A stretch of 64,000 nt of DNA. Source: Pararhodobacter sp. CCB-MM2 (GTDB lineage Bacteria; Pseudomonadota; Alphaproteobacteria; Rhodobacterales; Rhodobacteraceae). Shown here in pieces: positions 8,874 to 18,074 of the stretch (position 1 is its first letter; each line of letters begins with the position of its first letter). The DNA is taken from positions 1 to 64,000 of the forward strand of contig NZ_LRRR01000013.1 of NCBI RefSeq assembly GCF_001691415.1, given 5' to 3'. The position numbers and the translations under genes are program-made. Below the pieces are notes generated by a model. The model had not been told where the DNA came from. It searched no databases and saw nothing but the letters and a program-made list of their open reading frames with translations.

Positions 8874-10178
8874 GTGTACGAGAAGGGAATTCCTTTGAAC
8901 GGAACCTTTTGGAGAAGCAGAGTTTTCGCGTTGTTGATGCTCGGCATGTTTTCGAGCAGCGCCTCGGCACAACATACACCGATCATTGAGGGGGCAGACC
9001 AGGACTTGGTCAGTGACCTCGCCTCTCAGCCCGACGAGGATTGGGCGGATGGCGAAATCACCGGACCATTGGCTTCCCAAGGTGTGCAATCCATTGCCAC
9101 GGGCGGAAACCATACCTGTGCGATAAGCGGGCGCGGCAACGTTTGGTGCTGGGGAAACAATAACTTAGGTCAGCTTGGAGATGGAACGACGGAAGGTCGA
9201 AATGTTCCAACCCGAGTCGTCGGCCTGACCGGGCGCTTCGTGCAAGTATCAGCAGGAATGCATCACAGTTGTGCCTTAAGTGCGAGCCAACGAGTGTTCT
9301 GCTGGGGAGGCAATTATTGGCAACAGTTGGGTATTGGTCCGAGAGAGAACCAAGACCGGCCAGTCCGTGTCGTGGGTTTGCGAGACAACGTGGTGTCGCT
9401 AAGTGCTGGCAAGTACCATACCTGCATTGTCAACACGCACGCGCGGGTGATCTGCTGGGGAGCAAATTACGCTGGCCAGCTCTGAAACGGGTCCAGAGAA
9501 CCCCGGTCTGGCCCCGTTCGCGTCATCGGACTTAATACCGGCGCAGTCAGTGTCGCCGCGGCCCACAATCACACTTGTGCTTTGAGTACTGAGGGCCGGG
9601 TGTATTGCTGGGGCGATAATACCTTCGGGCAGATTGGGGATTCTACCAACACCGATCGTTATATGGCGACCCAAGTCGCTGGATTGGGTCGACGCAATCG
9701 CACGATCGCTACGGGAGGATACTCAAGCTGCGCCATTAATCGGCGTGGGCGGTTGTTTTGCTGGGGAAGCAACGGCAACGGCCAACTTGGTGATGGCACC
9801 TCGACGCACGCAAATCTTCCGGTCCGTGCATTGACCCCTCTTGGCATGACAGAAATTACTATGGGGGCGGACCATGTGGGACACGCTTATGCTTGTGCGC
9901 TGAACCGGAACCGTCGTGCCTATTGTTGGGGGGACAACGACTACGGCCAACTCGGGGACGGAACAGCAACTGACCGTTCGGTGCCGACACCGGTAACAAG
10001 GTTGGGGGCTGGTGTCAGTCAAATCGCAGCCGCTTCAGTTAGCACCCATACCTGCGCAATCAATCGAATTGGCCGGCTTTTGTGTTGGGGCTCAAATCGT
10101 CGCGGTGAGCTTGGAATTGGAACGGAGGTCACGACATCAACCCCGGCCCGCACGCACGGGCGGCTGCATCGACGCTGA
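8874..10178 (+). pseudogene. secreted RCC1-like seven-bladed propeller, interrupted by an in-frame TGA
   Basis: One reading frame runs from 8874 to 10178 and is broken only by a TGA at 9483-9485. The N terminus has a signal peptide ending SSSASA. The start may be GTG 8874 or, better, TTG 8895, which has AGAAGGGA six bases upstream. Seven RCC1-type units follow, each with a CWG motif: CWGNNN, CWGGNY, CWGANY, CWGDNT, CWGSNG, CWGDND and CWGSNR. The TGA falls in blade 3, where blade 1 has the glycine of GQLGDG (GQL-stop-NG here), so GGA to TGA explains it. Stop aside, spacing is intact, so the break is recent or the stop is sometimes read. The gene is more A/T-rich than its neighbours, which suggests acquisition by transfer. 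The binding partner is unknown. Confidence 0.8.
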
Positions 10179-10196
10179 AACGCTGACAACAGCCCT

Positions 10197-10227
10197 GTAA
10201 GAGACGACGCTTGGCGTCGCCTCTTAC
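10197..10227. terminator. terminator hairpin between convergent RCC1-like gene and xthA
   Basis: The arms GTAAGAGACGACGC (10197-10210) and GCGTCGCCTCTTAC (10214-10227) pair with one G-T wobble around a three-base loop. The hairpin lies just after the RCC1-like stop and includes the xthA stop codon, so it can serve both convergent genes. Confidence 0.7.
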
Positions 10228-11000
10228 GCCGCCAGTTCGACCCAGATCGGCGTGTGATCCGAGGGCTTCTCCCAATCGCGGGGCTTCGTCTCGATCCAGC
10301 AATCCTGAAGCAGGTCGGCGGCTTGCGGGGTCAGCAGCCAATGGTCGATCCGGATGCCGTCATTGCGCTGCCGGGCGCCGGCCTGATAATCCCAGAAGCT
10401 GTACTCACCCGGCCCCGGGCGCAGCAGACGTAGCGCGTCATAAAGGCCCAGACGCTCCAGCCGGCGGAAGGCCGCGCGGGTCTGCGGCAGGAACAGCGCA
10501 TCCTCGCGCCAGGCGTCGGGGCGGGCCGCATCCATCGGCTGCGGGATCACGTTGTAATCGCCGCCGAAGGCGACCGGCACTTCCTCCGCCAGCAAGGCCT
10601 CGACCCGCGCCTGCATCCGCGCCATCCACGCCAGCTTGTAGTCGTATTTCGGACCGGGCGTCGGGTTGCCGTTCGGCAGGTACAGGCCACAGACCCGCAG
10701 GCCGGTATCGCCCACGACGGCCTCGATCCAGCGGGCCTGCTCGTCGCTGTCATCGCCCGGAAGGCCCCGGCGCACGTCGGACAGCGGCAGCTTCGACAGG
10801 ATCGCGACGCCGTTGAACCCCTTCTGGCCGTGGGTTTCCAGCTGATAGCCCCGGCTTTCAATCAGGTCGCGCGGGAAATTCTCGTCGACGGATTTGATCT
10901 CCTGCAGCACGGCGACATCGGGCTGCGCCTCATCCAGCCAGCGTCCCAGAACCTCGGCGCGGGCCTTGACCCCGTTGATGTTGAAGCTGGCGAGTTTCAT
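10224..11000 (-). CDS. xthA: exodeoxyribonuclease III
   Basis: The 258-residue product is the usual ExoIII length. It cleaves abasic sites and removes 3' blocks in base-excision repair. Motifs in order: SFNINGVKAR at the N terminus, LQEIKS (metal-binding Glu), YNG/FNGVAILSK, GDYNV (active-site Asp-Asn) and the C-terminal SDHTPIWVEL with the catalytic Asp-His. The frame extends upstream to 11135, but the ATG at 11000 has GGGAGA before it and begins the conserved region. It is convergent with the RCC1-like gene and divergent from ppiD. Confidence 0.93.
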   Translation of the reverse strand: MKLASFNINGVKARAEVLGRWLDEAQPDVAVLQEIKSVDENFPRDLIESRGYQLETHGQKGFNGVAILSKLPLSDVRRGLPGDDSDEQARWIEAVVGDTGLRVCGLYLPNGNPTPGPKYDYKLAWMARMQARVEALLAEEVPVAFGGDYNVIPQPMDAARPDAWREDALFLPQTRAAFRRLERLGLYDALRLLRPGPGEYSFWDYQAGARQRNDGIRIDHWLLTPQAADLLQDCWIETKPRDWEKPSDHTPIWVELAA

Positions 11001-11176
11001 CCGTTCTCTCCCGTGATGCGCGGGCCACAATGGCATCGCGCGACGGTGGCGGCAACCGCCTGACGCAAAGGTGCATCCGTGCCGCAGCGCCGGGGTGGGC
11101 AAGCCGCTTGCCCCTTGCGTCACAAGGCCATACACAGGGCCAGCATTGATACCGCCCAGATTGCCGGAGCCCCTTC

Positions 11177-13036
11177 ATGGCCAAGAAAACGAGCGCGTCG
11201 AACATCCTGATGTGGATGCTGATGATCATCCTCATCGCCGGTCTGGGCGGCTTCGGGATCGACAACTTCCTCGGCAGTCGGGTGACCTCGATCGGGGCCG
11301 TCGGCGGGCGTGAGATCACCACGCAGGAATACGCCCGCGCCCTGCAGGCCGAGATGAACGCCTATACCCAGCAGCTGGGCCAGCCCGTGTCGCTGACGCT
11401 GGCGCAGCAGCTGCGCCTGGACGAGCAGGTGCGGGGCCAGCTGATCACCCAAGCCGCGCTGGAGAACGAGGCCGACCGCCTCGGGATCTCGGTGTCGGAC
11501 GCCAATGTCCGCGCAACCCTCGTCGAGATGCGTGCCTTCCAGGGCCCGACCGGCGGTTTCGATCCTGAGACCTATCGTTTCCAGCTGCAAAGCGCCGGCG
11601 AGACCCCGGCCAGCTTCGAGGAAAGCGTGCGCCGTGACGCGGCCCGTGGCCTGCTGCAGGCCGCCACCGCCGCCGGGATCGAGACGCCCGCCAACCTCAG
11701 CGGCGCGCTGATCGACTTCTACGCCACGCGCCACGCCTTCGACGTCTTCACGCTGGGCGAGGAACAACTCGCGGCGCCTGTGGCCGACCCCGACGACGCC
11801 GCCGTTCAGGCCTATTACGACGAGAACATCGCCCAGTTCACCGCCCCCGAGAGCCGCGCGATCACCTTCGCCTGGATCAACCCCGAGATGCTGCTCGACA
11901 GTGTCGAGGTCAGCGAAGACGCGATCCGCGCCCTCTATGACGAGCGCATCGCGGATTACGTCCAGCCCGAGCGCCGTCTGGTCGAGCGTCTGGTCTTCAA
12001 CTCGGACGAGGATGCCGCCGCTGCCAAGGCCCGCATCGACGCCGGCGAGATCGACTTCGACGCGCTGGTCGAGGAACGCGGCCTGACGCTGGAAGATGCC
12101 GACCTCGGCGACGTGTCGCAGGCCCAGCTGGGCGCGGCCGGCGAGGCGATCTTCGCTCTGGAAGACGCAGGCACGGTGGCGGGTCCCCTGCCCTCGAACC
12201 TCGGGCCGGCGCTGTATCGCATGAACGCGATCCTGAACGCACAGGAAACCACCTTCGAGGAAGTGCGTGACGAGCTGCGTGGCGAACTGGCCGCCGATGC
12301 CGCCCGCCGCGCCATCGCCGATCAGCGCGAGATGCTCGACGACCTCTTGGCCGGTGGCGCCACGCTGGAGCAGATGGCCGAGGAAACCGACATGCAGCTC
12401 GGCACCATCGACTGGACGACCGAGTCGAATGAAGGCATCGCCGCCTATGAGGAATTCGCCGATGCCGCCGCCGCGGTCAGCAGCGACGACTTCCCCGAGC
12501 TGGGCTCGCTGTCGGACGGCGGCCTGTTCGCCCTGCGTCTCGATGCCGTGACCCCGCCGACGCCCCGTCCGCTGGACGAGGTCCGCGAGGCTGCCGAGGC
12601 CGGTGCCCGTCAGCGCGCCGTGGAAGCCGCGCTGATGGAGCAAGGCCGCGACTGGAGCGTCGAGCTGTCGCAAAACGGGGTCGAGGCCTTCGGGGAAGCC
12701 CATGGCATCGCCGCCGAGAGTTTCGCCGACATCACCCGTCTGGACCCGCTGCCGCAATTCCCGCAGACGATGATGGAATCGGTGCTGGACGCCGAGCCCG
12801 GCACCCCGGTGCTGCAGGTGACCGAGGGCCGTGCCCTGCTGGCGCTGGTGGGCGAGACCGAAGCCGCCGATCCCGAGGCCGAGCAGACCCAACAGCTGAT
12901 GACCGCCATCGAGCAGCAGGTCGGTCAGGCGCTGGCGCAGGACGTCTTCACCTATTTCGCCCGCGCCCTGCAGGCCGAATCCGGCTTCACGCTGAACCAG
13001 GCCGCGGTCGACGCGGTGCACGCCAACTTCCGCTGA
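11177..13036 (+). CDS. PpiD/SurA-like membrane-anchored peptidyl-prolyl isomerase
   Basis: The product has 619 residues. One N-terminal membrane span (about 10-28, MWMLMIILIAGLGGFGI) anchors a large periplasmic part. A SurA_N-like helical domain (about 30-180) comes first. A parvulin-type PPIase domain (about 230-360, with AAAKARIDAGEIDFDALVEE broken here as AAAKARIDAG and EIDFDALVEE) follows, then a long C-terminal helical tail. PpiD proteins sit at the periplasmic exit of the Sec translocon and help outer-membrane proteins fold. GGAG precedes the ATG. trpE follows after 37 bases, a pairing common in this family. Confidence 0.85.
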   Translation: MAKKTSASNILMWMLMIILIAGLGGFGIDNFLGSRVTSIGAVGGREITTQEYARALQAEMNAYTQQLGQPVSLTLAQQLRLDEQVRGQLITQAALENEADRLGISVSDANVRATLVEMRAFQGPTGGFDPETYRFQLQSAGETPASFEESVRRDAARGLLQAATAAGIETPANLSGALIDFYATRHAFDVFTLGEEQLAAPVADPDDAAVQAYYDENIAQFTAPESRAITFAWINPEMLLDSVEVSEDAIRALYDERIADYVQPERRLVERLVFNSDEDAAAAKARIDAGEIDFDALVEERGLTLEDADLGDVSQAQLGAAGEAIFALEDAGTVAGPLPSNLGPALYRMNAILNAQETTFEEVRDELRGELAADAARRAIADQREMLDDLLAGGATLEQMAEETDMQLGTIDWTTESNEGIAAYEEFADAAAAVSSDDFPELGSLSDGGLFALRLDAVTPPTPRPLDEVREAAEAGARQRAVEAALMEQGRDWSVELSQNGVEAFGEAHGIAAESFADITRLDPLPQFPQTMMESVLDAEPGTPVLQVTEGRALLALVGETEAADPEAEQTQQLMTAIEQQVGQALAQDVFTYFARALQAESGFTLNQAAVDAVHANFR

Positions 13037-13073
13037 CCTGTCCCAAGGCCCCGGTACTGAAAGGTCCCGTCCC

Positions 13074-14594
13074 GTGTCGCAATCCGCTCTCCTGATCCCC
13101 TCGTTCGCCGAGTTTGAAGCCGGTTGGGCGCGCGGCGAGAACCAGGTCGTCTATGCGCGCCTCGCGGCCGATCTGGACACGCCGGTCTCGCTGATGCTGA
13201 AGATCGTCGGCAACCGGAAGGACAGCTTCATGCTGGAATCGGTGACCGGCGGCGAGGTGCGCGGGCGCTATTCGATCATCGGCACCAAGCCGGATCTGAT
13301 CTGGCAATGCCGGGGCGGATCGAGCCGCGTGAACCGCGAGGCCCGCTTCGACGACGACGCCTTCGTCACGCTGGACCAGCATCCGCTGGACGCGCTGCGG
13401 GGCCTTCTGGCCGAAAGCCGGATCGACATGCCGGACGAGCTGCCCGCCGCGGCTGCTGGCCTGTTCGGCTACCTCGGCTATGACATGATCCGTCTGGTCG
13501 AGGATCTGCCGCAAAACAACCCCGACCCCCTCGATCTGCCGGACGCGGTGCTGACCCGTCCGTCGATCGTCGCGGTGCTGGATGGCGTGAAAGGCGAAGT
13601 CACCGTCGTGTCGCCCGCGTGGCATGCGACCGGCCTCTCGGCCCGCGCCGCCTATGCGCAGGCGGCCGAGCGAGTGATGGACGCGCTGCGCGACCTCGAA
13701 CGTGAGGCGGTCGGTCATGGCCGCGCGCTGGGGGATATGGCGCAGGTCGGCGAGCAACGCTCGAACTTCACCAAGGACGGCTACATGGCCGCGGTGGAGA
13801 AGGCCAAGGAGTACATCCGCGCGGGCGACATCTTCCAGGTGGTCCCCTCGCAACGCTGGGCGCAGGATTTTCCCCTGCCGCCCTTCGCGCTTTACCGCTC
13901 GCTGCGGCGCACGAACCCCTCGCCGTTCATGCTGTATTTCGACCTCGGCGATTTCCACATCGTCGGCGCCTCGCCCGAGATCCTCGTCCGGCTGCGCGAT
14001 GACGAGGTGACGATCCGCCCCATCGCCGGCACGCGCAAGCGTGGCGCCACGCCCGAGGAAGACAAGGCGCTGGAGCTGGACCTGCTGGCCGACAAGAAAG
14101 AGCTGGCCGAGCATCTGATGCTTCTGGACCTTGGCCGCAACGATGTGGGCCGGGTATCCAAGATCGGCACAGTGCACCCGACCGAGAAGTTCATCATCGA
14201 GCGCTACAGCCATGTGATGCACATCGTCTCGAACGTGGTCGGCGAGATCCGCGACGACGAAGACGCGCTCTCGGCCCTGCTGGCCGGCCTGCCGGCGGGC
14301 ACGGTGTCGGGCGCGCCGAAGATCCGCGCCATGCAGATCATCGACGAGCTGGAGCCGGAGAAACGCGGCGTCTATGGCGGGGGCGTCGGCTATTTCGCGG
14401 CGAATGGGGAGATGGACTTCTGCATCGCGCTGCGCACGGCGGTGCTGAAGGACGGGGTGCTCTACATTCAGGCCGGGGGCGGTGTCGTCTACGACAGCTC
14501 GCCCGAAGGCGAATGGGAAGAATCGGTCAACAAGGCCAAGGCCCTGCGCGCTGCGGCTGAGGGCGCGGGTTTGTTCATGCGCGGCAACGGCTGA
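13074..14594 (+). CDS. trpE: anthranilate synthase component I
   Basis: The 506-residue product converts chorismate to anthranilate using ammonia from TrpG, the first step of tryptophan synthesis. The N-terminal regulatory block carries MLESVTGGEVRGRYSIIG, which includes the usual tryptophan-feedback site. The catalytic half has RPIAGTRKRG, LDLGRNDVGRV, SGAPKIRAMQIIDELEP and GVYGGGVGYF. The start is GTG with AAAGG nine bases upstream. The gene ends at a strong terminator. trpG, trpD and trpC, which often follow in relatives, are not here. Confidence 0.95.
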   Translation: MSQSALLIPSFAEFEAGWARGENQVVYARLAADLDTPVSLMLKIVGNRKDSFMLESVTGGEVRGRYSIIGTKPDLIWQCRGGSSRVNREARFDDDAFVTLDQHPLDALRGLLAESRIDMPDELPAAAAGLFGYLGYDMIRLVEDLPQNNPDPLDLPDAVLTRPSIVAVLDGVKGEVTVVSPAWHATGLSARAAYAQAAERVMDALRDLEREAVGHGRALGDMAQVGEQRSNFTKDGYMAAVEKAKEYIRAGDIFQVVPSQRWAQDFPLPPFALYRSLRRTNPSPFMLYFDLGDFHIVGASPEILVRLRDDEVTIRPIAGTRKRGATPEEDKALELDLLADKKELAEHLMLLDLGRNDVGRVSKIGTVHPTEKFIIERYSHVMHIVSNVVGEIRDDEDALSALLAGLPAGTVSGAPKIRAMQIIDELEPEKRGVYGGGVGYFAANGEMDFCIALRTAVLKDGVLYIQAGGGVVYDSSPEGEWEESVNKAKALRAAAEGAGLFMRGNG

Positions 14595-14621
14595 GTCCAG
14601 CCCTCACGGTGGACAAGAATT

Positions 14622-14644
14622 GGGGGGGTTTCCGCCCCCCCTTT
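14622..14644 (+). terminator. intrinsic terminator of trpE
   Basis: GGGGGGG (14622-14628), loop TTTCCG, CCCCCCC (14635-14641), then TTT. It lies 28 bases after the trpE stop and directly precedes a plus-oriented copy of the dispersed element. Confidence 0.75.
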
Positions 14645-14658
14645 GCTGCGCAAATTCA

Positions 14659-14687
14659 CCCCCGAGGATATTTCTGGAGTAAAGATG
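14659..14687 (+). repeat. dispersed 3'-end element, copy 2
   Basis: CCCCCGAGGATATTT, then CT, GGAG, TA, AAGATG. It sits downstream of trpE and in the same orientation. Copy 3 faces it 33 bases further on. Confidence 0.75.
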
Positions 14688-14719
14688 CGGGGCGTGTGGG
14701 CAGGCGTCCGCCCCGTGTT

Positions 14720-14775
14720 TTCACCTTGTCGAAAATACTCTGCGGGAGGGTCCGGGAGGGTGCAAAACCCTCCCG
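14720..14775 (-). repeat. dispersed 3'-end element, copy 3 (degenerate) with hairpin
   Basis: On the minus strand a degenerate core (14720-14750) follows a hairpin whose arms on the plus strand are CGGGAGGG (14753-14760) and CCCTCCCG (14768-14775). It lies just beyond the stop of the minus-strand ABC ATPase gene and points the same way as that gene, mirroring copy 2 after trpE. Confidence 0.65.
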
Positions 14776-14797
14776 GCGCTCGACACGGGCGGCGCGC

Positions 14798-16897
14798 TTA
14801 TTCGGCGGCCGCGACCTTGAACACCGGCTCCATCGACGCCAGCAATTCGGCCGAGAGGTGGCACTTGAGCTGATGCCCGCCTTCCAGCTGAACCATCGGC
14901 GGCATCTCGGTCTCGCACAGGGATCCCGGCACCTGCGACTTCCAGCGGCAGCGCGTCTGGAAGGGGCAGCCCGGCGGCGGGTTCACGGCCGAGGGGATGT
15001 CGCCCTCCAGCACGATTCGCTTCTTCTCGATCGAGGTATCGGCGATCGGCACGGCCGAGAGCAGCGCCTCGGTATAGGGGTGATAGGGCGGCGCGAAGAC
15101 CTGATCGGTGGTCCCGAGTTCCACCACATGGCCGAGATACATCACCAGCACGCGGTCCGAGAGATAGCGCACGATCGACAGGTCATGCGAGATGAACAGC
15201 AGCGTCGTGCGGTTCTTTCGCTGGATATCCATGAGCAGTTCCGTCACGGCGGCTTGCACCGACACGTCGAGCGCCGAGACCGGCTCGTCCGCGATCACCA
15301 CCTTGGCGTTGCCGGCGAAGGCCCGTGCGATGCCGACCCGCTGCTTCTGCCCGCCTGAAAGCTGGCGCGGCATGCGCGTGGCGAATTCGCGCGGCAGCTT
15401 CACCAGATCGAGCAGTTCCAGCATGCGCTGCTGACGCTCAGCATCCGTTTCGCCCACGCCGAAGATCTCCAGCGCCCGCACGATCTGCCGGCCCACGGTC
15501 ATCGACGGGTTCAGGGTGTCGAACGGATTCTGGAACACCATCTGCAGGGACGAGACGGTATCGGTGTTGCGCGACTGGATCGGGGTTGATTGCACGTTCT
15601 CGTCGAACAGCATGATCTGCCCGCCGGTCGCCGTCTCCAGCCCCATCAGCACCTTGGCGAAGGTCGACTTGCCGCATCCGGATTCGCCGACGATGGCCAG
15701 CGTCTCGCCCTCGCGCGCGTCGAAGCTGAGGGTCTCGTTGGCCTTCACCACCTTGGTCTCGCCGCCCTTGAACAGCGAAGAGGCCGCGACCTCGTAGTAT
15801 TTCCGCACGTTCTCCATCGACAGAACGACATCGCCGATATGGCTGTCGTCATGCTGCTTGCCGGCTTTCAGCGGGGCATCCCAATTGACCTCGTCGAACT
15901 TGAGGCAGCGCGAGTCGTGGCGCGCGTCCCCTTCGACCGGCACCATCGGGATATCGCGCGCGTCGCAGCGCCCGCCCTCGAAATACTCGCAGCGCGGGCC
16001 AAAGTTGCAGCCCTTGGGGCGCTCATGCGGCAGAGGGAAGTTGCCCGGGATCGCCTGCAAAGGGCGCGAGGTCTTGTCCGCACCCGGCAGCGGGATCGAG
16101 CGGAACAGGGCCTGCGTATAGGGGTGGCGCATCTTGTCGAAGACATCCTTGATGCCGCCGGTTTCGACCGCCTCGCCCGAGTACATCACGGTGATGCGGT
16201 CACAGACCTCCATCACCAGCCCGAGATTGTGAGAGATGAACAGCATCGAGGTGCCGTATTTCTCAGCGAGGTCGTTGACCAGATCGACGATCCCCGCCTC
16301 GACCGTCACGTCGAGCGCGGTGGTCGGCTCGTCGAGGATCAGAAGCGCCGGCTTCGACATCAGCGCCATGGCGATGACGATGCGCTGCTGCTGCCCGCCC
16401 GAGAGCTGGTGCGGGTAGGAGTTGATGATCCGGTCCGGGTCCGGCAGGCGCACGTCCGCGACCAGCTGGCGCGCCAGTTTCAACGCGTCCGCCTTGGACA
16501 TCCCCTCGTGGATCATCGGCACTTCGGCGAGCTGCTGGCCGATCTTCATTGCCGGATTCAGGGACGCCATCGGTTCCTGATAGATCATGGCGATCTGCGA
16601 GCCGCGCAAACCACGCAGCTCTTCGGCCGACATGGTCGTGAGGTCGCGGCCCTTGAACTTGATCGAGCCGCCGACGATCCGGCCGTTCACGCCAAGGTCG
16701 CGCATCACCGCCAGCGCCACGGTGGACTTGCCGCAGCCGGATTCGCCGACCAGACCCATGGCCTCGCCGGCCATGACCTTGCAGGAGAAATCCATCACCG
16801 CCGGGATCTCTCGCAGGCGGGTGAAGAAGCTGATGGACAGGTTCTCGATCTCGAGGATCGGTTGGTCCGGGGTCCAGTCTGTTGCCGTCTGGGTCAT
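14798..16897 (-). CDS. oligopeptide-type ABC transporter, fused double ATPase
   Basis: The 699-residue product carries two complete ATPase domains, equivalent to DppD and DppF joined. Domain 1 (about 14-330) has Walker A GESGCGKST (51-59), LSGGQQQR and ILDEPTTALDV. Domain 2 (about 360-690) repeats GESGCGKST, LSGGQKQR and IADEPVSALDV. Each half ends in the oligopeptide C-terminal region with the cysteine pattern seen in CNFGPRC and CPFQTRCRW. It powers the two upstream permeases. The gene follows the permease stop by four bases and is last in the operon SBP-permease-permease-ATPase. Confidence 0.92.
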   Translation of the reverse strand: MTQTATDWTPDQPILEIENLSISFFTRLREIPAVMDFSCKVMAGEAMGLVGESGCGKSTVALAVMRDLGVNGRIVGGSIKFKGRDLTTMSAEELRGLRGSQIAMIYQEPMASLNPAMKIGQQLAEVPMIHEGMSKADALKLARQLVADVRLPDPDRIINSYPHQLSGGQQQRIVIAMALMSKPALLILDEPTTALDVTVEAGIVDLVNDLAEKYGTSMLFISHNLGLVMEVCDRITVMYSGEAVETGGIKDVFDKMRHPYTQALFRSIPLPGADKTSRPLQAIPGNFPLPHERPKGCNFGPRCEYFEGGRCDARDIPMVPVEGDARHDSRCLKFDEVNWDAPLKAGKQHDDSHIGDVVLSMENVRKYYEVAASSLFKGGETKVVKANETLSFDAREGETLAIVGESGCGKSTFAKVLMGLETATGGQIMLFDENVQSTPIQSRNTDTVSSLQMVFQNPFDTLNPSMTVGRQIVRALEIFGVGETDAERQQRMLELLDLVKLPREFATRMPRQLSGGQKQRVGIARAFAGNAKVVIADEPVSALDVSVQAAVTELLMDIQRKNRTTLLFISHDLSIVRYLSDRVLVMYLGHVVELGTTDQVFAPPYHPYTEALLSAVPIADTSIEKKRIVLEGDIPSAVNPPPGCPFQTRCRWKSQVPGSLCETEMPPMVQLEGGHQLKCHLSAELLASMEPVFKVAAAE

Positions 16898-16901
16898 GGG
16901 A

Positions 16902-18062
16902 TCAGTCCTTCAGGCTTTCTTCGCGCAGGCCGTCCGCCAGCAGGTTGAGACCCAGAACGAGGCTCATCAGCGAGAGGGCGGGCACGAGCGCGGGATGCGG
17001 ATAGACGGTCAGCAAGCGGCGACCGGCGTTGATGGTCGAGCCCCAGTCCGGGCTCTCAGGGCTGACGCCGAGGCCGAAGAAGCCCAGCGTGCCCAGAAGG
17101 ATCGTGGTGTAGCCGATGCGCAGGCAGAAATCGACGATCAGCGGACCCCGGGCGTTGGGCAGGATCTCCCAGAGCATGATGTACCAGGGCCCCTCGCCGC
17201 GGGTCTGGGCGGCGGCGACATAGTCGCGGGTCTTGATGTCCAGCGTGATGCCGCGGACGATCCGGAACACGGTGGGGGCGTTCACGAAGACCACCGCCAC
17301 GAAGACGTTCAGGATGTTGGGCGACATCGACCACAGGCCCGAGGGATCGGCGTTGAACACAAGGCCCAGATAGGCCCAGGCGCCGACCAGCAGGACCACG
17401 CCGACATAGAGGTTGCGCTTGCCCGGCTGGGTGAAGAAGCGCGCGTTCAGAAGGACCGTGACGAAGAGGATCGGCACGATGAACAGCACGCCCGCCATCA
17501 CGGTCGGGATGATCGTCTCCTGAATTTCCGGCGCAACCAGCAGGAAGAACAGCAAGATCACCGGGAAAGCCAGCACGAGGTTGGCGATGAAGGTCAGGCC
17601 CGTGTCCAGCTTGCCGCCAAAATAGCCGGCGGGCAGGCCCAGCGTGATGCCGATCATGAAGGAGATCATCGCCGCGAAGGGCGCGATCCGCAGCACCTCG
17701 CGGGCGCCCATGATCATCCGCGAGAACACGTCGCGGGCCAGCGCGTCGCCGCCGAACAGGTAGTAGGGATAAAGCTCGCCGGGGTCACGCAGCGGCGTGC
17801 CCGGGACGGCGTTGCGCATGCCCGAGACCTGGCTCAGGGCGTTATGGGTGACGATGAGGTCCGCGAACAGAGCCGCGAACAGCCAGAACATGACGATGCC
17901 GAAGCCGATCATGCCCACCGTGGAGTCGAAGAGCTTGCCATAGAGGCCCAGCTTTCGCTTGAAACGGATGGAGACGGCATAGGTCACCACCAACGCAACC
18001 CAGACCGGCAGCAATTGCTGCGCGACACGGGCGAGGATCTCGAACCAGCTCAAGGGGTCCAT
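16902..18062 (-). CDS. oligopeptide-type ABC permease (DppC-like)
   Basis: The product has 386 residues, longer than the usual DppC of about 300. An extra N-terminal membrane span (LLPVWVALVVTYAVSIRF) and additional hydrophobic segments in the middle account for this. The binding-protein-dependent loop near the C terminus (YVAAAQTRGEGPWYIMLWE, ILPNARGPLIV) contacts the ATPase. AAGGAG lies eight bases before the ATG. The gene follows DppB-like by 12 bases. The long form suggests a specialised substrate; the sequence does not say which. Confidence 0.88.
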   Translation of the reverse strand: MDPLSWFEILARVAQQLLPVWVALVVTYAVSIRFKRKLGLYGKLFDSTVGMIGFGIVMFWLFAALFADLIVTHNALSQVSGMRNAVPGTPLRDPGELYPYYLFGGDALARDVFSRMIMGAREVLRIAPFAAMISFMIGITLGLPAGYFGGKLDTGLTFIANLVLAFPVILLFFLLVAPEIQETIIPTVMAGVLFIVPILFVTVLLNARFFTQPGKRNLYVGVVLLVGAWAYLGLVFNADPSGLWSMSPNILNVFVAVVFVNAPTVFRIVRGITLDIKTRDYVAAAQTRGEGPWYIMLWEILPNARGPLIVDFCLRIGYTTILLGTLGFFGLGVSPESPDWGSTINAGRRLLTVYPHPALVPALSLMSLVLGLNLLADGLREESLKD

Positions 18063-18074
18063 GGGCGGTTCTCC

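Noticed and set aside
9483..9485. TGA in the RCC1-like gene as a selenocysteine codon or programmed frameshift
   Set aside because: The repeat alignment demands glycine here, there is no frame change, and no SECIS-like hairpin is apparent; a nonsense mutation is simpler.
13037..13073. Tryptophan leader peptide or attenuator before trpE
   Set aside because: Only 37 bases separate ppiD and trpE, too short for a leader peptide and alternative hairpins.
14798..16897. Double ATPase as an artefact of a missing stop between two genes
   Set aside because: The frame is continuous with a normal linker, and fused DppD-DppF proteins are common; no ribosome binding site or start is evident at the junction.
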